From the IMG/VR virus record IMGVR_UViG_3300005327_000020, positions 1 through 23,280 of that record: DNA of 23,280 bases. The stretch is one strand, 5' to 3'. Of this stretch, positions 8,302 to 15,870 are shown one piece after another. This DNA is from a virus. The notes below the pieces were generated by a model, which was not told where the DNA came from, did not search any database, and saw only the letters and a list, made by a program, of their open reading frames with translations. Each line of letters begins with the position of its first letter. Position 1 is the first letter of the stretch. The translations under genes and the position numbers were made by a program.

Positions 8302-8649
8302 TCAGGCGGAACTCCCCGCCGGTGTGTCGGTTTCGACCATGAATTCCAGCAGCTCGTGTCGGCCGATTTCGGCCGGGCCCGCGACAATGGTCATCACACG
8401 CGTGCCCATGACGAAGCGCATGTTGGGCGTCACATCCGTTCTGTAGCGGATTCGGACCCGGGCAGGCCGAGCGGCGAGATTGATGCCGTCGGCGAGGCGC
8501 TCGCCGCGGCTCGGCAGCGCGTGGCGCACCTGGGCCCAGACTTCCGCGACAAGCTCCCACGTGCCTGAGCCCGCGCCATCGAGGCTTTCGTCCGCGATTG
8601 GGCGCTCGATGCGAAGACGGCGATCGAGAGTGCCCGCGGCTAGAGCCAT
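8302..8649 (-). CDS. Phage head closure / head-tail adaptor protein
   Basis: The 115-residue product starts at ATG 8649 with an unusually strong GGAGGGAGG site. Its sequence fits the small beta-barrel head closure family (SPP1 gp16-like): LDRRLRIERPIADESLDG near the N-terminus, then GTWELVAEVWAQVRHALPSR and VRIRYRTDVTPNMRFVMG. It plugs the portal-connector channel after packaging. Its start faces the divergent PEP-CTERM gene across a 77-bp gap. In related phages it follows the gp6-like connector directly, whereas here about 4.9 kb separates the two. Confidence 0.9.
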   Translation of the reverse strand: MALAAGTLDRRLRIERPIADESLDGAGSGTWELVAEVWAQVRHALPSRGERLADGINLAARPARVRIRYRTDVTPNMRFVMGTRVMTIVAGPAEIGRHELLEFMVETDTPAGSSA

Positions 8650-8726
8650 GAAAGCCTCCCTCCGAATTTCGCTTGCTACGACTCGCGCGCGCGTGATCCC
8701 ATGACGTCAAACAGGGGGGAATCATC

Positions 8727-9434
8727 ATGCGCGTAGCTGTGTTGTCGGCGGCGGTTGCCGGGCTTTGGGTTCAGCCGGCGAGCGCGGCCGCAATCATTCT
8801 TCCGGCAACTTATGTACAGTACGATACCCCCCTAGCGGACCAGGGCTTCACCTACTTCGATTCATCGCTTGGCACGCTGGAGAGCGTCCAGCTTCAGGTG
8901 ACGCCCAACTTCACGCGGGAATTTCAGGCCATTTATCCAGGCCATTTGGATACCGCTTCTGTCGCGTGGGACACGAGCAGCGCGCCAAATTGCGCGGTGT
9001 GCGCGGGACTTACCGCGAAGGGCGAAGCCGACTTAACGCTGGCTTATTCAGACGCCCTCATGGGCTCTTACGACTATTTCCAGGTTAATTTCACGGGGCC
9101 AGCAGAAGCATACAAGTTCAACCCACTAGCGTTCGTAAACCCGCCATTCCCAGAATACCGCAAATATCTAACTAGCTCTGGCCCAGGGCTTTATGACGAG
9201 AGTCTGGACGGCCTGTTTCGGACTACGAACGGTGGCACTATCAGGAATGCTTCGCCCGTTCTATGCACAAGCTACCGCAGCTGCGATTTTTCGCTCTATC
9301 AACTCACTTACACCTACGCTCCAGGCGGCGTGCCGGAGCCATCGACGTGGGCGCTGATGCTCATTGCCTTTGGAGCAATGGGAATGGCAATGCGTCGGCG
9401 GAAGCAAAGGCTCGCACTCGCTTACATGCCGTGA
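8727..9434 (+). CDS. Exported PEPxxWA-CTERM protein, opposite-strand moron
   Basis: This is the only plus-strand gene in the window. It encodes 235 residues. A signal peptide ends near ASAAA (residues 17-21). The C-terminus carries a complete sorting tag: PEPSTWA at 203-209, a hydrophobic segment LMLIAFGAMGMAM, then RRRKQR and a short tail. PEP-CTERM tags are recognised by exosortases, which cut and process proteins at the cell surface, often with exopolysaccharide production (family knowledge). The middle is beta-rich with two CxxC-like pairs (NCAVCAG and LCTSYRSC) and no enzyme motif. The start has an AGGGGGG site. Its composition is visibly more AT-rich than its neighbours, suggesting separate acquisition. 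Its promoter should lie in or before the 77-bp divergent gap, which holds a TGACGTCA palindrome (8702-8709). Its end overlaps the convergent gene by 13 bp. Confidence 0.92.
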   Translation: MRVAVLSAAVAGLWVQPASAAAIILPATYVQYDTPLADQGFTYFDSSLGTLESVQLQVTPNFTREFQAIYPGHLDTASVAWDTSSAPNCAVCAGLTAKGEADLTLAYSDALMGSYDYFQVNFTGPAEAYKFNPLAFVNPPFPEYRKYLTSSGPGLYDESLDGLFRTTNGGTIRNASPVLCTSYRSCDFSLYQLTYTYAPGGVPEPSTWALMLIAFGAMGMAMRRRKQRLALAYMP

Positions 9435-10984
9435 GGATGTCCTATCGTCACATTCGTTTGCGCCATCCCAGGCACCGACATGTACTGCCCCAGCGGGTTG
9501 CCCGGCGATGCATTGTAGCACGCGAGGATCGACGCACACCCACCTGAGTACTTGGTTTCGGGCGATGGGCCATACACGAGGTTATGATACCGATCGACTT
9601 GCGAGCTGTCGCACTCCGCTGGCCCATTGGTCGGCGCCACCCCGCGCACGGTAATCCCGAGGCACTCGCGCTCCATTTGCTCGAACACGTTGGGGCCTCG
9701 CCATCCGAAGGTGTAGTCGGCATGGAGCGTTGCCCCATTGCAGAAGTTCGCGCTTATCTTGCGGCACGGATCGAGCGAGCAGCTATCGCCATGCGTTACG
9801 GGATCGTTGGTACAGCCACTGGTCACGGTCATCGCCGGGTCCATGCGGTCGCTCGATAGATACATGCTGCCGTAGTCAGCGAAGCCGAGGACGTTGTAGA
9901 TGTTCTTGATCGTGAGCTGGGGCACTCGCGAGTAGTCGCTTCCTCCGGCAGTTTTGGGGCATTTTTCGTGGCCCGGCACCTGGTCCGCAGGGAGATAGGC
10001 GGCGTACCAAAAGTGCCCGCGCCCGTCGGGCGAGGTAAGATTATACGTGTCCCAGCACTGCGGGGCCTTGAGGTTGGCAACCATCTGCGCTGGGACAGCT
10101 TGTGTGCCCGTGCAATTGCCGCCCCAAGGATCGTTCCCGTCCTCGTCCTTGAGGAACCGGGAATACCCTGTCACTCCGTTGAAGCGGTCCTTGGTGATCG
10201 CGACCGTGGCAGTGCTGCCGTCCGCGATGATGCAGTAGTACCCGGCAAACCCGGCCGGGGTGGTGGTTGTGCCGGGATAGACAAGCGAAGCCGCGCTATA
10301 GATTGCGCGCCTAGCCTCGTCGTTGAAGTCCTTCGGATTGCCGCCCAGGATGAATTTCATCCCCCGCCGTAGATACGTGTCGATATTGGCTTGGTCCTGG
10401 GTGCCCTCGATGTAATAGAAAGCCTGGCTTTGCGGCCGAACCCCAACAATCGCCCCATTGGACAATTGCCGTTCCATGATCGGCTCCATGTAGTTCGTCG
10501 CATTCAGCGGGCCGCCCGTGCAAGTCGAGTCCGGGTCTGTTCTTAGCGTCGTGTAGGTGCTGTTTTCGTCCCAGTTCACCGCGCCGGAACCCAGGTGGTA
10601 GTGCCCGAACTTCGCCACGCCGAAGCCGAGGATGTTGTCCTTCTGCTTGACGGTGGACACCTGGCAGGTGATGCGGATTTTCTTCTCGAATGACGCCTCT
10701 GAACCAGCAGCCGCCTTGACGTATTTGTTGAGTACCCGTGTGTCTCCGGTGTGAAGCACTTCCAGCATATCGCCCGTTGAAAGCAGCCAATCGCTTTCCG
10801 TGACATCGGCGGGCAGGGCAACTTCGGCCGGTTCGTAAGTATCTGCCGGAGCGTTTTGGGTGGGATATAACGGATAGGATGAATAACCGTGGAGCCAATC
10901 GACGCCCTGATTACCCACGGTCCACGATTGCGCCGCAGCCGGAGAGGCAATGAGCGCCAGTAAGGCGACAAGCAATAGTTTCAT
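9422..10984 (-). CDS. Exported DUF1996-like protein
   Basis: From ATG 10984 this encodes 520 residues with a Sec signal peptide, MKLLLVALLALIASPAAAQ. A GTG at 10996 that overlaps the previous stop as GTGA is an alternative start adding four residues. Counting from that GTG, the mature protein shows a divergent version of the DUF1996 pattern: a His pair (KFGHYHLG, 129-136), NSTYTTLR (145-152), TCTGGPLNATNYMEP (158-172), FYYI, CWDTYNLTSPDGRGH (314-328), CP (346-347) and RVPQLTI (357-363). Many cysteines suggest disulfides outside the cytoplasm. DUF1996 is an uncharacterised secreted family best known in fungi and some bacteria. Lying beside fibre-like genes, it could instead be a virion surface protein. 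Assignment is from recalled motif order only. Confidence 0.72.
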   Translation of the reverse strand: MKLLLVALLALIASPAAAQSWTVGNQGVDWLHGYSSYPLYPTQNAPADTYEPAEVALPADVTESDWLLSTGDMLEVLHTGDTRVLNKYVKAAAGSEASFEKKIRITCQVSTVKQKDNILGFGVAKFGHYHLGSGAVNWDENSTYTTLRTDPDSTCTGGPLNATNYMEPIMERQLSNGAIVGVRPQSQAFYYIEGTQDQANIDTYLRRGMKFILGGNPKDFNDEARRAIYSAASLVYPGTTTTPAGFAGYYCIIADGSTATVAITKDRFNGVTGYSRFLKDEDGNDPWGGNCTGTQAVPAQMVANLKAPQCWDTYNLTSPDGRGHFWYAAYLPADQVPGHEKCPKTAGGSDYSRVPQLTIKNIYNVLGFADYGSMYLSSDRMDPAMTVTSGCTNDPVTHGDSCSLDPCRKISANFCNGATLHADYTFGWRGPNVFEQMERECLGITVRGVAPTNGPAECDSSQVDRYHNLVYGPSPETKYSGGCASILACYNASPGNPLGQYMSVPGMAQTNVTIGHPHGM

Positions 10985-10992
10985 TGCATTTC

Positions 10993-12066
10993 TCACGGTT
11001 GGAAGGCCACGACGGCGCGGCCGTTGCTATAACTGTTATTCGGTGTGGCATTGATCGAGATCGCCCCGGTGGTGGCGCTCGATGCGAGGATGAACATTTC
11101 CTCGCTGTTGAAGAATATCTGATCGATGACAGTCGTGCCGGAGTTAGCGGTAGCCGTGATCGAGTTCCCCAACACGAAGGCGCCGAGCAGCAAGCCGCTC
11201 GGCGGGCAGGTAAGCGACGCCGTAGCGTGCGGATTGCCTTCGCTCGTCCCTGTCGTAAAGGTCGGGCCACTGGTCGGCGTGCTGTTGCCTTTCAGCGAGC
11301 CGAAGAACAGCACGTTGGAACGCGCGGCGGCCGGGCGGGTGCCGGTCACGTCGTAGTTGCCCGCAGCTATGTCCGTTGCGCTGGCATAGATCGCAAACGC
11401 TCGGCCCACCTGTTGCCCACCTGAGCCCAGTTTCGTCAAAGTAACAGCCGAGCCGCCGCCTGTGGGCGTCAGGGTCAGACTGGTTGGGGCCGAATCGACT
11501 GTCCCGCCAGCATTGGAGAAGCAGGTCAGCCACACAACGGCTTTGCCTGCCGTGAAGGGTCGCGTCGTGAAACTCACTGCCGTTGAACTCGATGCCGAAG
11601 TGGCCTTGCCACCGTGCGTATATGTCGCGGGCGCGGCCTGCGCGTTCAGTGTATCGCTCCAGGTGTTCGATGCCGCCGAAATTACTTGTGTGCCAAGGCC
11701 GATATCGCGGCCCAGTTCCTCGTAAACCTCAAACAACCCGCCGGCGCTCAAATTGGCCTCACCGAGCAACGGCCATTCGATGCCCGTCACTTCGGCACCA
11801 AGGTTGAGCGGTACCCAATCCTCAGTTGCCCATGCGCCTGTGCCGCCTATCCGCCAGAGGGCGCGTGCCTGATCGCCAGTGCCGTCATCCGGGTTGTAAT
11901 CGATGTATGACGGGTAGGTCGTGGTCCACGTCGGCGGGTTGTCGCCAGTGGTCCATCCATCCGCATTGGCGAGGACAGGGGCGGTCGGAGCCGCAGCCGC
12001 GAGGGCGCCGCCGCTGTGGATCAGCCGCGTGCCGCGGCCGAAGAACCGGCCCGAAAATCGGCGCAT
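10993..12066 (-). CDS. Probable phage surface or fibre/decoration protein
   Basis: ATG 12066 gives 357 residues; a TTG three bases upstream is also possible. The ribosome site is weak, and the start overlaps the stop of a 14-codon ORF as TGATG, so initiation may be coupled. The N-terminus is basic (RRFSGRFFGRG). An Ig/fibronectin-like segment follows, with WTTTYPSYIDYNPDDG and ARALWRIGG. The second half is a Thr/Ser/Gly-rich beta domain (TGGGSAVTLTKLGSGGQQ) ending SNGRAVVAFQP. Such composition is usual for virion appendages that bind surfaces. No known receptor-binding family is recognisable. The stop overlaps the next gene's possible GTG start. Confidence 0.75.
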   Translation of the reverse strand: MRRFSGRFFGRGTRLIHSGGALAAAAPTAPVLANADGWTTGDNPPTWTTTYPSYIDYNPDDGTGDQARALWRIGGTGAWATEDWVPLNLGAEVTGIEWPLLGEANLSAGGLFEVYEELGRDIGLGTQVISAASNTWSDTLNAQAAPATYTHGGKATSASSSTAVSFTTRPFTAGKAVVWLTCFSNAGGTVDSAPTSLTLTPTGGGSAVTLTKLGSGGQQVGRAFAIYASATDIAAGNYDVTGTRPAAARSNVLFFGSLKGNSTPTSGPTFTTGTSEGNPHATASLTCPPSGLLLGAFVLGNSITATANSGTTVIDQIFFNSEEMFILASSATTGAISINATPNNSYSNGRAVVAFQP

Positions 12067-12110
12067 CAAGCTTCGCCAGCCAGGTCTTCGGCGGTCGTGC
12101 CTTCGGCCAT
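12066..12110 (-). CDS. Possible 14-codon leader ORF upstream of the fibre-like gene
   Basis: ATG 12110 opens a reading frame for MAEGTTAEDLAGEA, ending in TGA that overlaps the next ATG as TGATG. An AGGA lies 7 bases upstream. The main gene's own ribosome site is poor, so ribosomes finishing this ORF could restart on it. It is far too short for database support and might be chance. Confidence 0.3.
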   Translation of the reverse strand: MAEGTTAEDLAGEA

Positions 12111-12154
12111 AACGTCATCCTGTCGGGAGCTAGGGAGGACTTGGAGGGGGCTGA

Positions 12155-12832
12155 TCAGGTGAACTCGACTACGTCGGCAATGCCGAATCCGTCAGCTTCC
12201 CAGATTCCCGTAATCGCGCCGGTGTAGCCCGACCCGAGTTCGTAACTCGAATATTGCGGCAGCCGCACCTGGCACCGCGTAGCCGCCGCCGCGCCGCCAG
12301 AGAGGTCGAGCAACAGCGCATTCGCATCGCTGTTGTAGATCGTCGCTCCCTTTCGCGCCGGGTTCGCCGCGAGAATCGGCGCTGAGGCGATGCCAGAATT
12401 GACCGTGGTGCGCGTCGCTGTGCCACTCTTGAGCGAGGCATCGACATTGACCCTGTTGGTCGTGCCGTCCGTCGTCTGATCGACGCCAACCTTGCCGATG
12501 ATCGCAGTGCCAGCCGGGGTCGCTGCGCCGAGAAGAGCTTCGACACCGTCCAGGTAACCGTTTTGCGTCGTTAGGAGGGCGTTGGTCGCGGCCGCGAGAG
12601 TCTCGAGCCCGTCCACAAAGCCCTGAATTGCGGTCAATGCCGCGACGGCAGGGTCATCGCTGGCCAGCGTCATGCGCTGGACAGCCGCGCTGACGGCCCC
12701 GGCGCCACCGATGGCGTCGACAGCGGCACCGTCGGCGCCAAGCGCAAGCTTGGCGCGCGGATACTGGACGCCGCCTACGTCGTCGGTTGCGAGAACGACG
12801 CCAGTTGCTGGCGCGGTGATGTTGTCAGCCAC
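12155..12832 (-). CDS. Phage virion-associated protein of unknown function
   Basis: The GTG at 12832 is chosen because AGGAGG lies seven bases upstream; the TTG at 12838 is almost touching that site and is unlikely. This gives 225 residues. The N-terminus has TGVVLATDDVGGVQYPRAKL, a motif I associate with phage head or tail accessory proteins, followed by an Ala-rich helical stretch (VAALTAIQGFVDGLETLAA) that could trimerise. The C-terminal beta domain ends GIWEADGFGIADVVEFT. Head fibre, decoration or tail fibre are all possible. It overlaps the preceding gene by eight bases. Confidence 0.72.
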   Translation of the reverse strand: MADNITAPATGVVLATDDVGGVQYPRAKLALGADGAAVDAIGGAGAVSAAVQRMTLASDDPAVAALTAIQGFVDGLETLAAATNALLTTQNGYLDGVEALLGAATPAGTAIIGKVGVDQTTDGTTNRVNVDASLKSGTATRTTVNSGIASAPILAANPARKGATIYNSDANALLLDLSGGAAAATRCQVRLPQYSSYELGSGYTGAITGIWEADGFGIADVVEFT

Positions 12833-13061
12833 CGACAATCCTCCTGCAAGTAAACGTCACCAGGTCCCTGGTGCGAACCGTCGTTTTGACGAATTCCCAA
12901 GTTGCGCCGAACAGCTCGAACGGCTGCCCAATCCTGGGCAGGGCGATCATCTCGTCGCTCGAGACGCTAACCGTCATGATGTCGCCGCGAACGGACACCC
13001 GCGCCTGCCGCGCGATTCCGCCGATGGGCTGTGCCGAGCCATTGTCGACCGTGATAATCAT
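12825..13061 (-). CDS. Small hypothetical phage protein
   Basis: ATG 13061 overlaps the preceding stop as ATGA and gives 78 residues. The sequence is beta-rich: MIITVDNGSAQPIGG at the start, then LPRIGQPFELFGATWEF and VTFTCRRIVGG at the end. It resembles a single small beta-barrel or sandwich, the shape of many head-tail accessory proteins, but no family can be named. Tight coupling to both neighbours supports it as a real gene of the late unit. Confidence 0.7.
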   Translation of the reverse strand: MIITVDNGSAQPIGGIARQARVSVRGDIMTVSVSSDEMIALPRIGQPFELFGATWEFVKTTVRTRDLVTFTCRRIVGG

Positions 13062-13519
13062 CGCTGCGTTACCCGGATTGAGGCCGTCCGTTGGAACACG
13101 CGCGGAGGCGTGCTGTTCGTCGTTGCGGTCAACTCAAACGAGCAGTTGGTGCCTTGCCCGCTCCATGCCGGGAGGCTCCGGCTCGCCCCATCTATGGTCA
13201 CCCATATGCGGACGTGAGAGTTGTCGATCTCTTCCGGGTGGTAAGGAGGCGTGCTCAGGACTGTGAAGCCCTGCGCCACTGCGGATGGAAGGATCACCAG
13301 GCTCAGCGTCGAGAACTGTTCGCCCTCGGTAAGCATCGCCGAAAGGTCGATCATGTAGTCGAGCATATCCGACGGATCGATCGACTGCGCCGCGACAAAA
13401 GACGTGCCAGCTTGCGTCAACACAATCGTGCGCGACGCCGGGGTGGTCACGTCGCTCGGCGTGCCGAAGGCGGTGTCATCCGAGTTGAAAAAGCCCGTGG
13501 CGAGCAGAACGGTCAGCAT
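13058..13519 (-). CDS. Hypothetical phage structural protein
   Basis: This 153-residue product starts at ATG 13519 within a TGATG overlap with the connector gene. It carries LTQAGTSFVAAQSIDPSDML, then a long beta-rich half with VRIWVTIDGASRSLPAWSG, and ends CSFELTATTNSTPP plus an RTASIRVTQR strand. That last part reads like the final strands of an immunoglobulin-type domain. It directly follows the gp6-like connector in transcription order, so a neck or decoration role is reasonable. No named family is recognised. Confidence 0.7.
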   Translation of the reverse strand: MLTVLLATGFFNSDDTAFGTPSDVTTPASRTIVLTQAGTSFVAAQSIDPSDMLDYMIDLSAMLTEGEQFSTLSLVILPSAVAQGFTVLSTPPYHPEEIDNSHVRIWVTIDGASRSLPAWSGQGTNCSFELTATTNSTPPRVFQRTASIRVTQR

Positions 13520-14094
13520 CAGGGGTAGACCCTAAACGGCGAGAGCAGCGTCTCGACTGTGGTCGACATCGGGACGCTGACCGCAGCTGCGCGGTCACCT
13601 GTTACTACGGTGCTGCGCTGGGCGTACAGATCACCGACCATCAACAGAATGGCCGCGCGGATGGCCATGGGCAGATCGGCGTAACCGGCGCGGTACGTCA
13701 CCCGGACGGCTTCGCGGCGCAGCGAGCCGTCCTGCCATGGGAACACCGGGCCAATCGGTGCCAGCTCCGAACCCAGGAGCTCGAACTCGGCCGGATCGGC
13801 GTCTTGAAGAACGTCCTGGTTGTCGAGGTACTGCACTGAGACGAGATCGATCAGTGGCCGATACAGAAGCTGCACGGTCGCGCGGCACGAACGCGTTTCG
13901 AATCGCGCTTCGAGCGTCTGAACGCCGATTGCTCGGCCGAGCCAGCCATCGGGGCCGTCGATGTGGGCGGTCGCGGCTGCAATCATCGCCTCGACTTCCG
14001 GCTGTTGGGACGTATCGCCGCTAAGCTTCAGGTGCTGGTCAGCCTCTTCCCAAGAGACCACCGGCGCCGGCGGATTGACGACGAACACGCGCAT
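13519..14094 (-). CDS. Head-tail connector protein (HK97 gp6-like)
   Basis: The 191-residue protein has the typical gp6 opening, PVVSWEEADQHLKLSGD, followed by EVEAMIAAATAHIDGPDGWLGRAIG, a helical hairpin used to form the connector ring under the portal. Later parts read RPLIDLVSVQYLDNQDVLQ and VTYRAGYADLPMAIRAAILL, where a tyrosine-rich AGY and a helix of small hydrophobics are family hallmarks. It comes two genes after the major capsid gene, as usual. ATG 14094 has only a distant AAGGCG, so coupling with the upstream stop at 14103 may help. Confidence 0.92.
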   Translation of the reverse strand: MRVFVVNPPAPVVSWEEADQHLKLSGDTSQQPEVEAMIAAATAHIDGPDGWLGRAIGVQTLEARFETRSCRATVQLLYRPLIDLVSVQYLDNQDVLQDADPAEFELLGSELAPIGPVFPWQDGSLRREAVRVTYRAGYADLPMAIRAAILLMVGDLYAQRSTVVTGDRAAAVSVPMSTTVETLLSPFRVYP

Positions 14095-14102
14095 GACGTG
14101 TG

Positions 14103-14420
14103 TTACGCCTTCTGCTTGGAGGCCGCGGTCTTATTGGATGGCGCTGGCGCAGCCTTGTTCGCGGGTGCCAGGCCGATGGTGTGAAGGCCATCGGCCTGGC
14201 CGCGTTCGGCATCGATCTGCTCGCGGGTCTTAGCGAGATCTGACGCAAAGCCCACATTGACCGCATCAGCAGTCTTTCCGCCGCGCTCAGCGAGGCCAGC
14301 TTCCTCAAGGCGCTTGGCGTCAGCCTCGTTCACAGTGAACACATCGCCGGCGGCGAGATTTTCTGCCCGCACGTTGCTGATGTGCATCGTGTCGAGGGCC
14401 GTCATGGTAACGTCGGTCAT
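14103..14420 (-). CDS. Small hypothetical protein after the major capsid gene
   Basis: A 105-residue protein with a perfect AAGGAG ahead of ATG 14420. It contains ISNVRAENLAAGDVFTVNE followed by DAKRLEEAGLAERGG, a short segment seen in many phage proteins located between capsid and connector genes. The C-terminal third is Lys/Ala/Pro-rich and probably disordered (SNKTAASKQKA). It could be a decoration or assembly factor. It lies immediately downstream of the terminator that follows the capsid gene, so its transcripts depend on read-through or an unseen promoter. Confidence 0.75.
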   Translation of the reverse strand: MTDVTMTALDTMHISNVRAENLAAGDVFTVNEADAKRLEEAGLAERGGKTADAVNVGFASDLAKTREQIDAERGQADGLHTIGLAPANKAAPAPSNKTAASKQKA

Positions 14421-14463
14421 GTCGGTCTCCTTTCTAGAACGTCGCTACTGCGGCGCTCGAGAA

Positions 14464-14489
14464 AGGAGCGGAGCCGAAGCCCCGCTCCT
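14464..14489 (-). terminator. Strong intrinsic terminator after the major capsid gene
   Basis: On the minus strand an 11-bp stem (one G-U pair) is closed by a UUCG tetraloop on a C-G pair and is followed by UUUC, or UUUU if the last stem base is counted. The left arm begins 9 bases after the capsid stop. The stem core is GGAGCGG paired with CCGCTCC. It would end or strongly attenuate transcription after capsid, and could also protect the capsid mRNA's 3' end. Confidence 0.8.
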
Positions 14490-14498
14490 CCTTGATGA

Positions 14499-15842
14499 TT
14501 ACGAAGTCAGGTCGGTGATCTGGGCGGCGAAGTCGCCCTTCACGAACGCGGCCGTGTTGTAGACGGCCAGCGCCAAGCGCTCCTCGCAGAGGATCGTCAC
14601 GAGGTTCTTGACGAAGTTGTTGCCGTCCTCGGTCGAGATTTCGACCGCAGCATCCTGCCGATCGAAGATCTGCGCGCCGAGATCGAACGCGCCGGTCAGG
14701 AACTTGCCAGCGGTCATCGCCAGCGTCTCGACCACTGGCAGCCCCCAGAGGCGGGCGCCGATGCGGTTCTGCGGATCGCCGACAAGGTAGCGATGCTGCG
14801 CATCCTTCGCCGTCTCGATCGTGAACCAATCCGTCGGGTGGAGCACGATGCCGCTCGACGGAAGGTTCGCCAGCGTCGCCTGGAGGATCGCCGCGCGCAG
14901 CACGTCGATCTTGGTTGGGGTGTCGATCACCGCGAGGTTGGCAGTCGACGCAGTAGCCTGCGTGTAGATGCCGTTCAGGTCGGTGCCGGTGCCTCCGCCG
15001 TTGAGGAGCTGATTGTCCTCGACGAAGCGGAGCCCGTACATCAGCCGTCCGTCGATATACGACTGCAATTGCGGCAGGTCGTCGAGGATCTGACGCGTTG
15101 CCTGGACCCAGTGCGCGATCGTGGTGACATTGGAGGTCACCAGGTTGAGCTGCAGGTCAGACTGCGGCTTGGTCGTGCCCGCCGTTTCCGTCACGGTAGC
15201 CGCGGCGTTGGTGAACGCCGTTTCCTGCACGAACTGGATCGCGTTGCTGGTGGTCCGGCCCGCCATCAGCAAATCGCGAACCCGCAGAGGCCGGTTGGCA
15301 ATGCCCTGGACGCCGGGGATGCGCTGCGGGATGATCGCGCCGCCAGCCGAGCCAGCAGCGTTAGTCGTGAGGGCCGAGATGATGGCCTTCTGCTCAACCT
15401 CGACGCTGACGCGCCCCTTGGTGTTGCGTGCGATGAACGCCTTGAGCCCTTCGTCTTCGGTGACAGTCTCGCCAAGCGACTTGGCCTCGGTGGCTTCGTT
15501 CGCGCGGCCGGCGGCCACCTTCTGCTCCAGCTCGTCGAGACGCGCCTTCGCTTCGTTCATGCCGATGATTGCCTCGTCCGCCAATTCCTTGGCGGTTTCC
15601 GAGAGCGGTGTGCCCTTTTCGGCTTCGGCGAGGGCCTTCTCGGCGAGCGCCTTCACCGCATCGACCTTGCTGTCGAACTGCTCCTTGATCTGCGCAGCCT
15701 TCTGCTCCGGCGTCAGTTCGGGGTGACCGCCAGCATCGCGCAGCAGGCGACCCAAGCGGCGCTCGTTCGGGGTGAGGCCGCCCATGGCGGCCGACATTGC
15801 GAGCACGCTGGAATGCGCGCCCATCAGGACGTTCTTTTTCAT
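14499..15842 (-). CDS. Major capsid protein (HK97 gp5-like) with delta domain
   Basis: ATG 15842 with AAGGAA seven bases upstream gives 447 residues; the longer open frame before it overlaps the protease gene region and is rejected. Residues 30-120 are charged and coiled-coil-like (AQIKEQFDSKVDAVKALAEK), matching the scaffolding delta domain that the prohead protease removes. The mature shell domain follows, including TNAAGSAGGAIIPQ, VRDLLMAGRTTSNAIQFVQE, DDLPQLQSYIDGRLMYGLR and LLNGGGTGTDLNGIYTQA, the classical HK97-fold motifs. The cut probably lies near residue 150-160. The gene follows portal and protease as in HK97. Confidence 0.96.
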   Translation of the reverse strand: MKKNVLMGAHSSVLAMSAAMGGLTPNERRLGRLLRDAGGHPELTPEQKAAQIKEQFDSKVDAVKALAEKALAEAEKGTPLSETAKELADEAIIGMNEAKARLDELEQKVAAGRANEATEAKSLGETVTEDEGLKAFIARNTKGRVSVEVEQKAIISALTTNAAGSAGGAIIPQRIPGVQGIANRPLRVRDLLMAGRTTSNAIQFVQETAFTNAAATVTETAGTTKPQSDLQLNLVTSNVTTIAHWVQATRQILDDLPQLQSYIDGRLMYGLRFVEDNQLLNGGGTGTDLNGIYTQATASTANLAVIDTPTKIDVLRAAILQATLANLPSSGIVLHPTDWFTIETAKDAQHRYLVGDPQNRIGARLWGLPVVETLAMTAGKFLTGAFDLGAQIFDRQDAAVEISTEDGNNFVKNLVTILCEERLALAVYNTAAFVKGDFAAQITDLTS

Positions 15843-15870
15843 GACTGTTTCCTTGTGGGGTGAGGCGCCC

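Noticed and set aside
11885-12118. 77-codon frame starting beside the 14-codon leader ORF
   Set aside because: Runs out of frame through the fibre-like gene with Arg/Pro-rich shadow composition.
14793-15863. Plus-strand 356-codon ORF opposite the major capsid gene
   Set aside because: It is the antisense shadow of a confidently identified HK97-type capsid gene in high-GC DNA; the product is Arg-rich with no domain.
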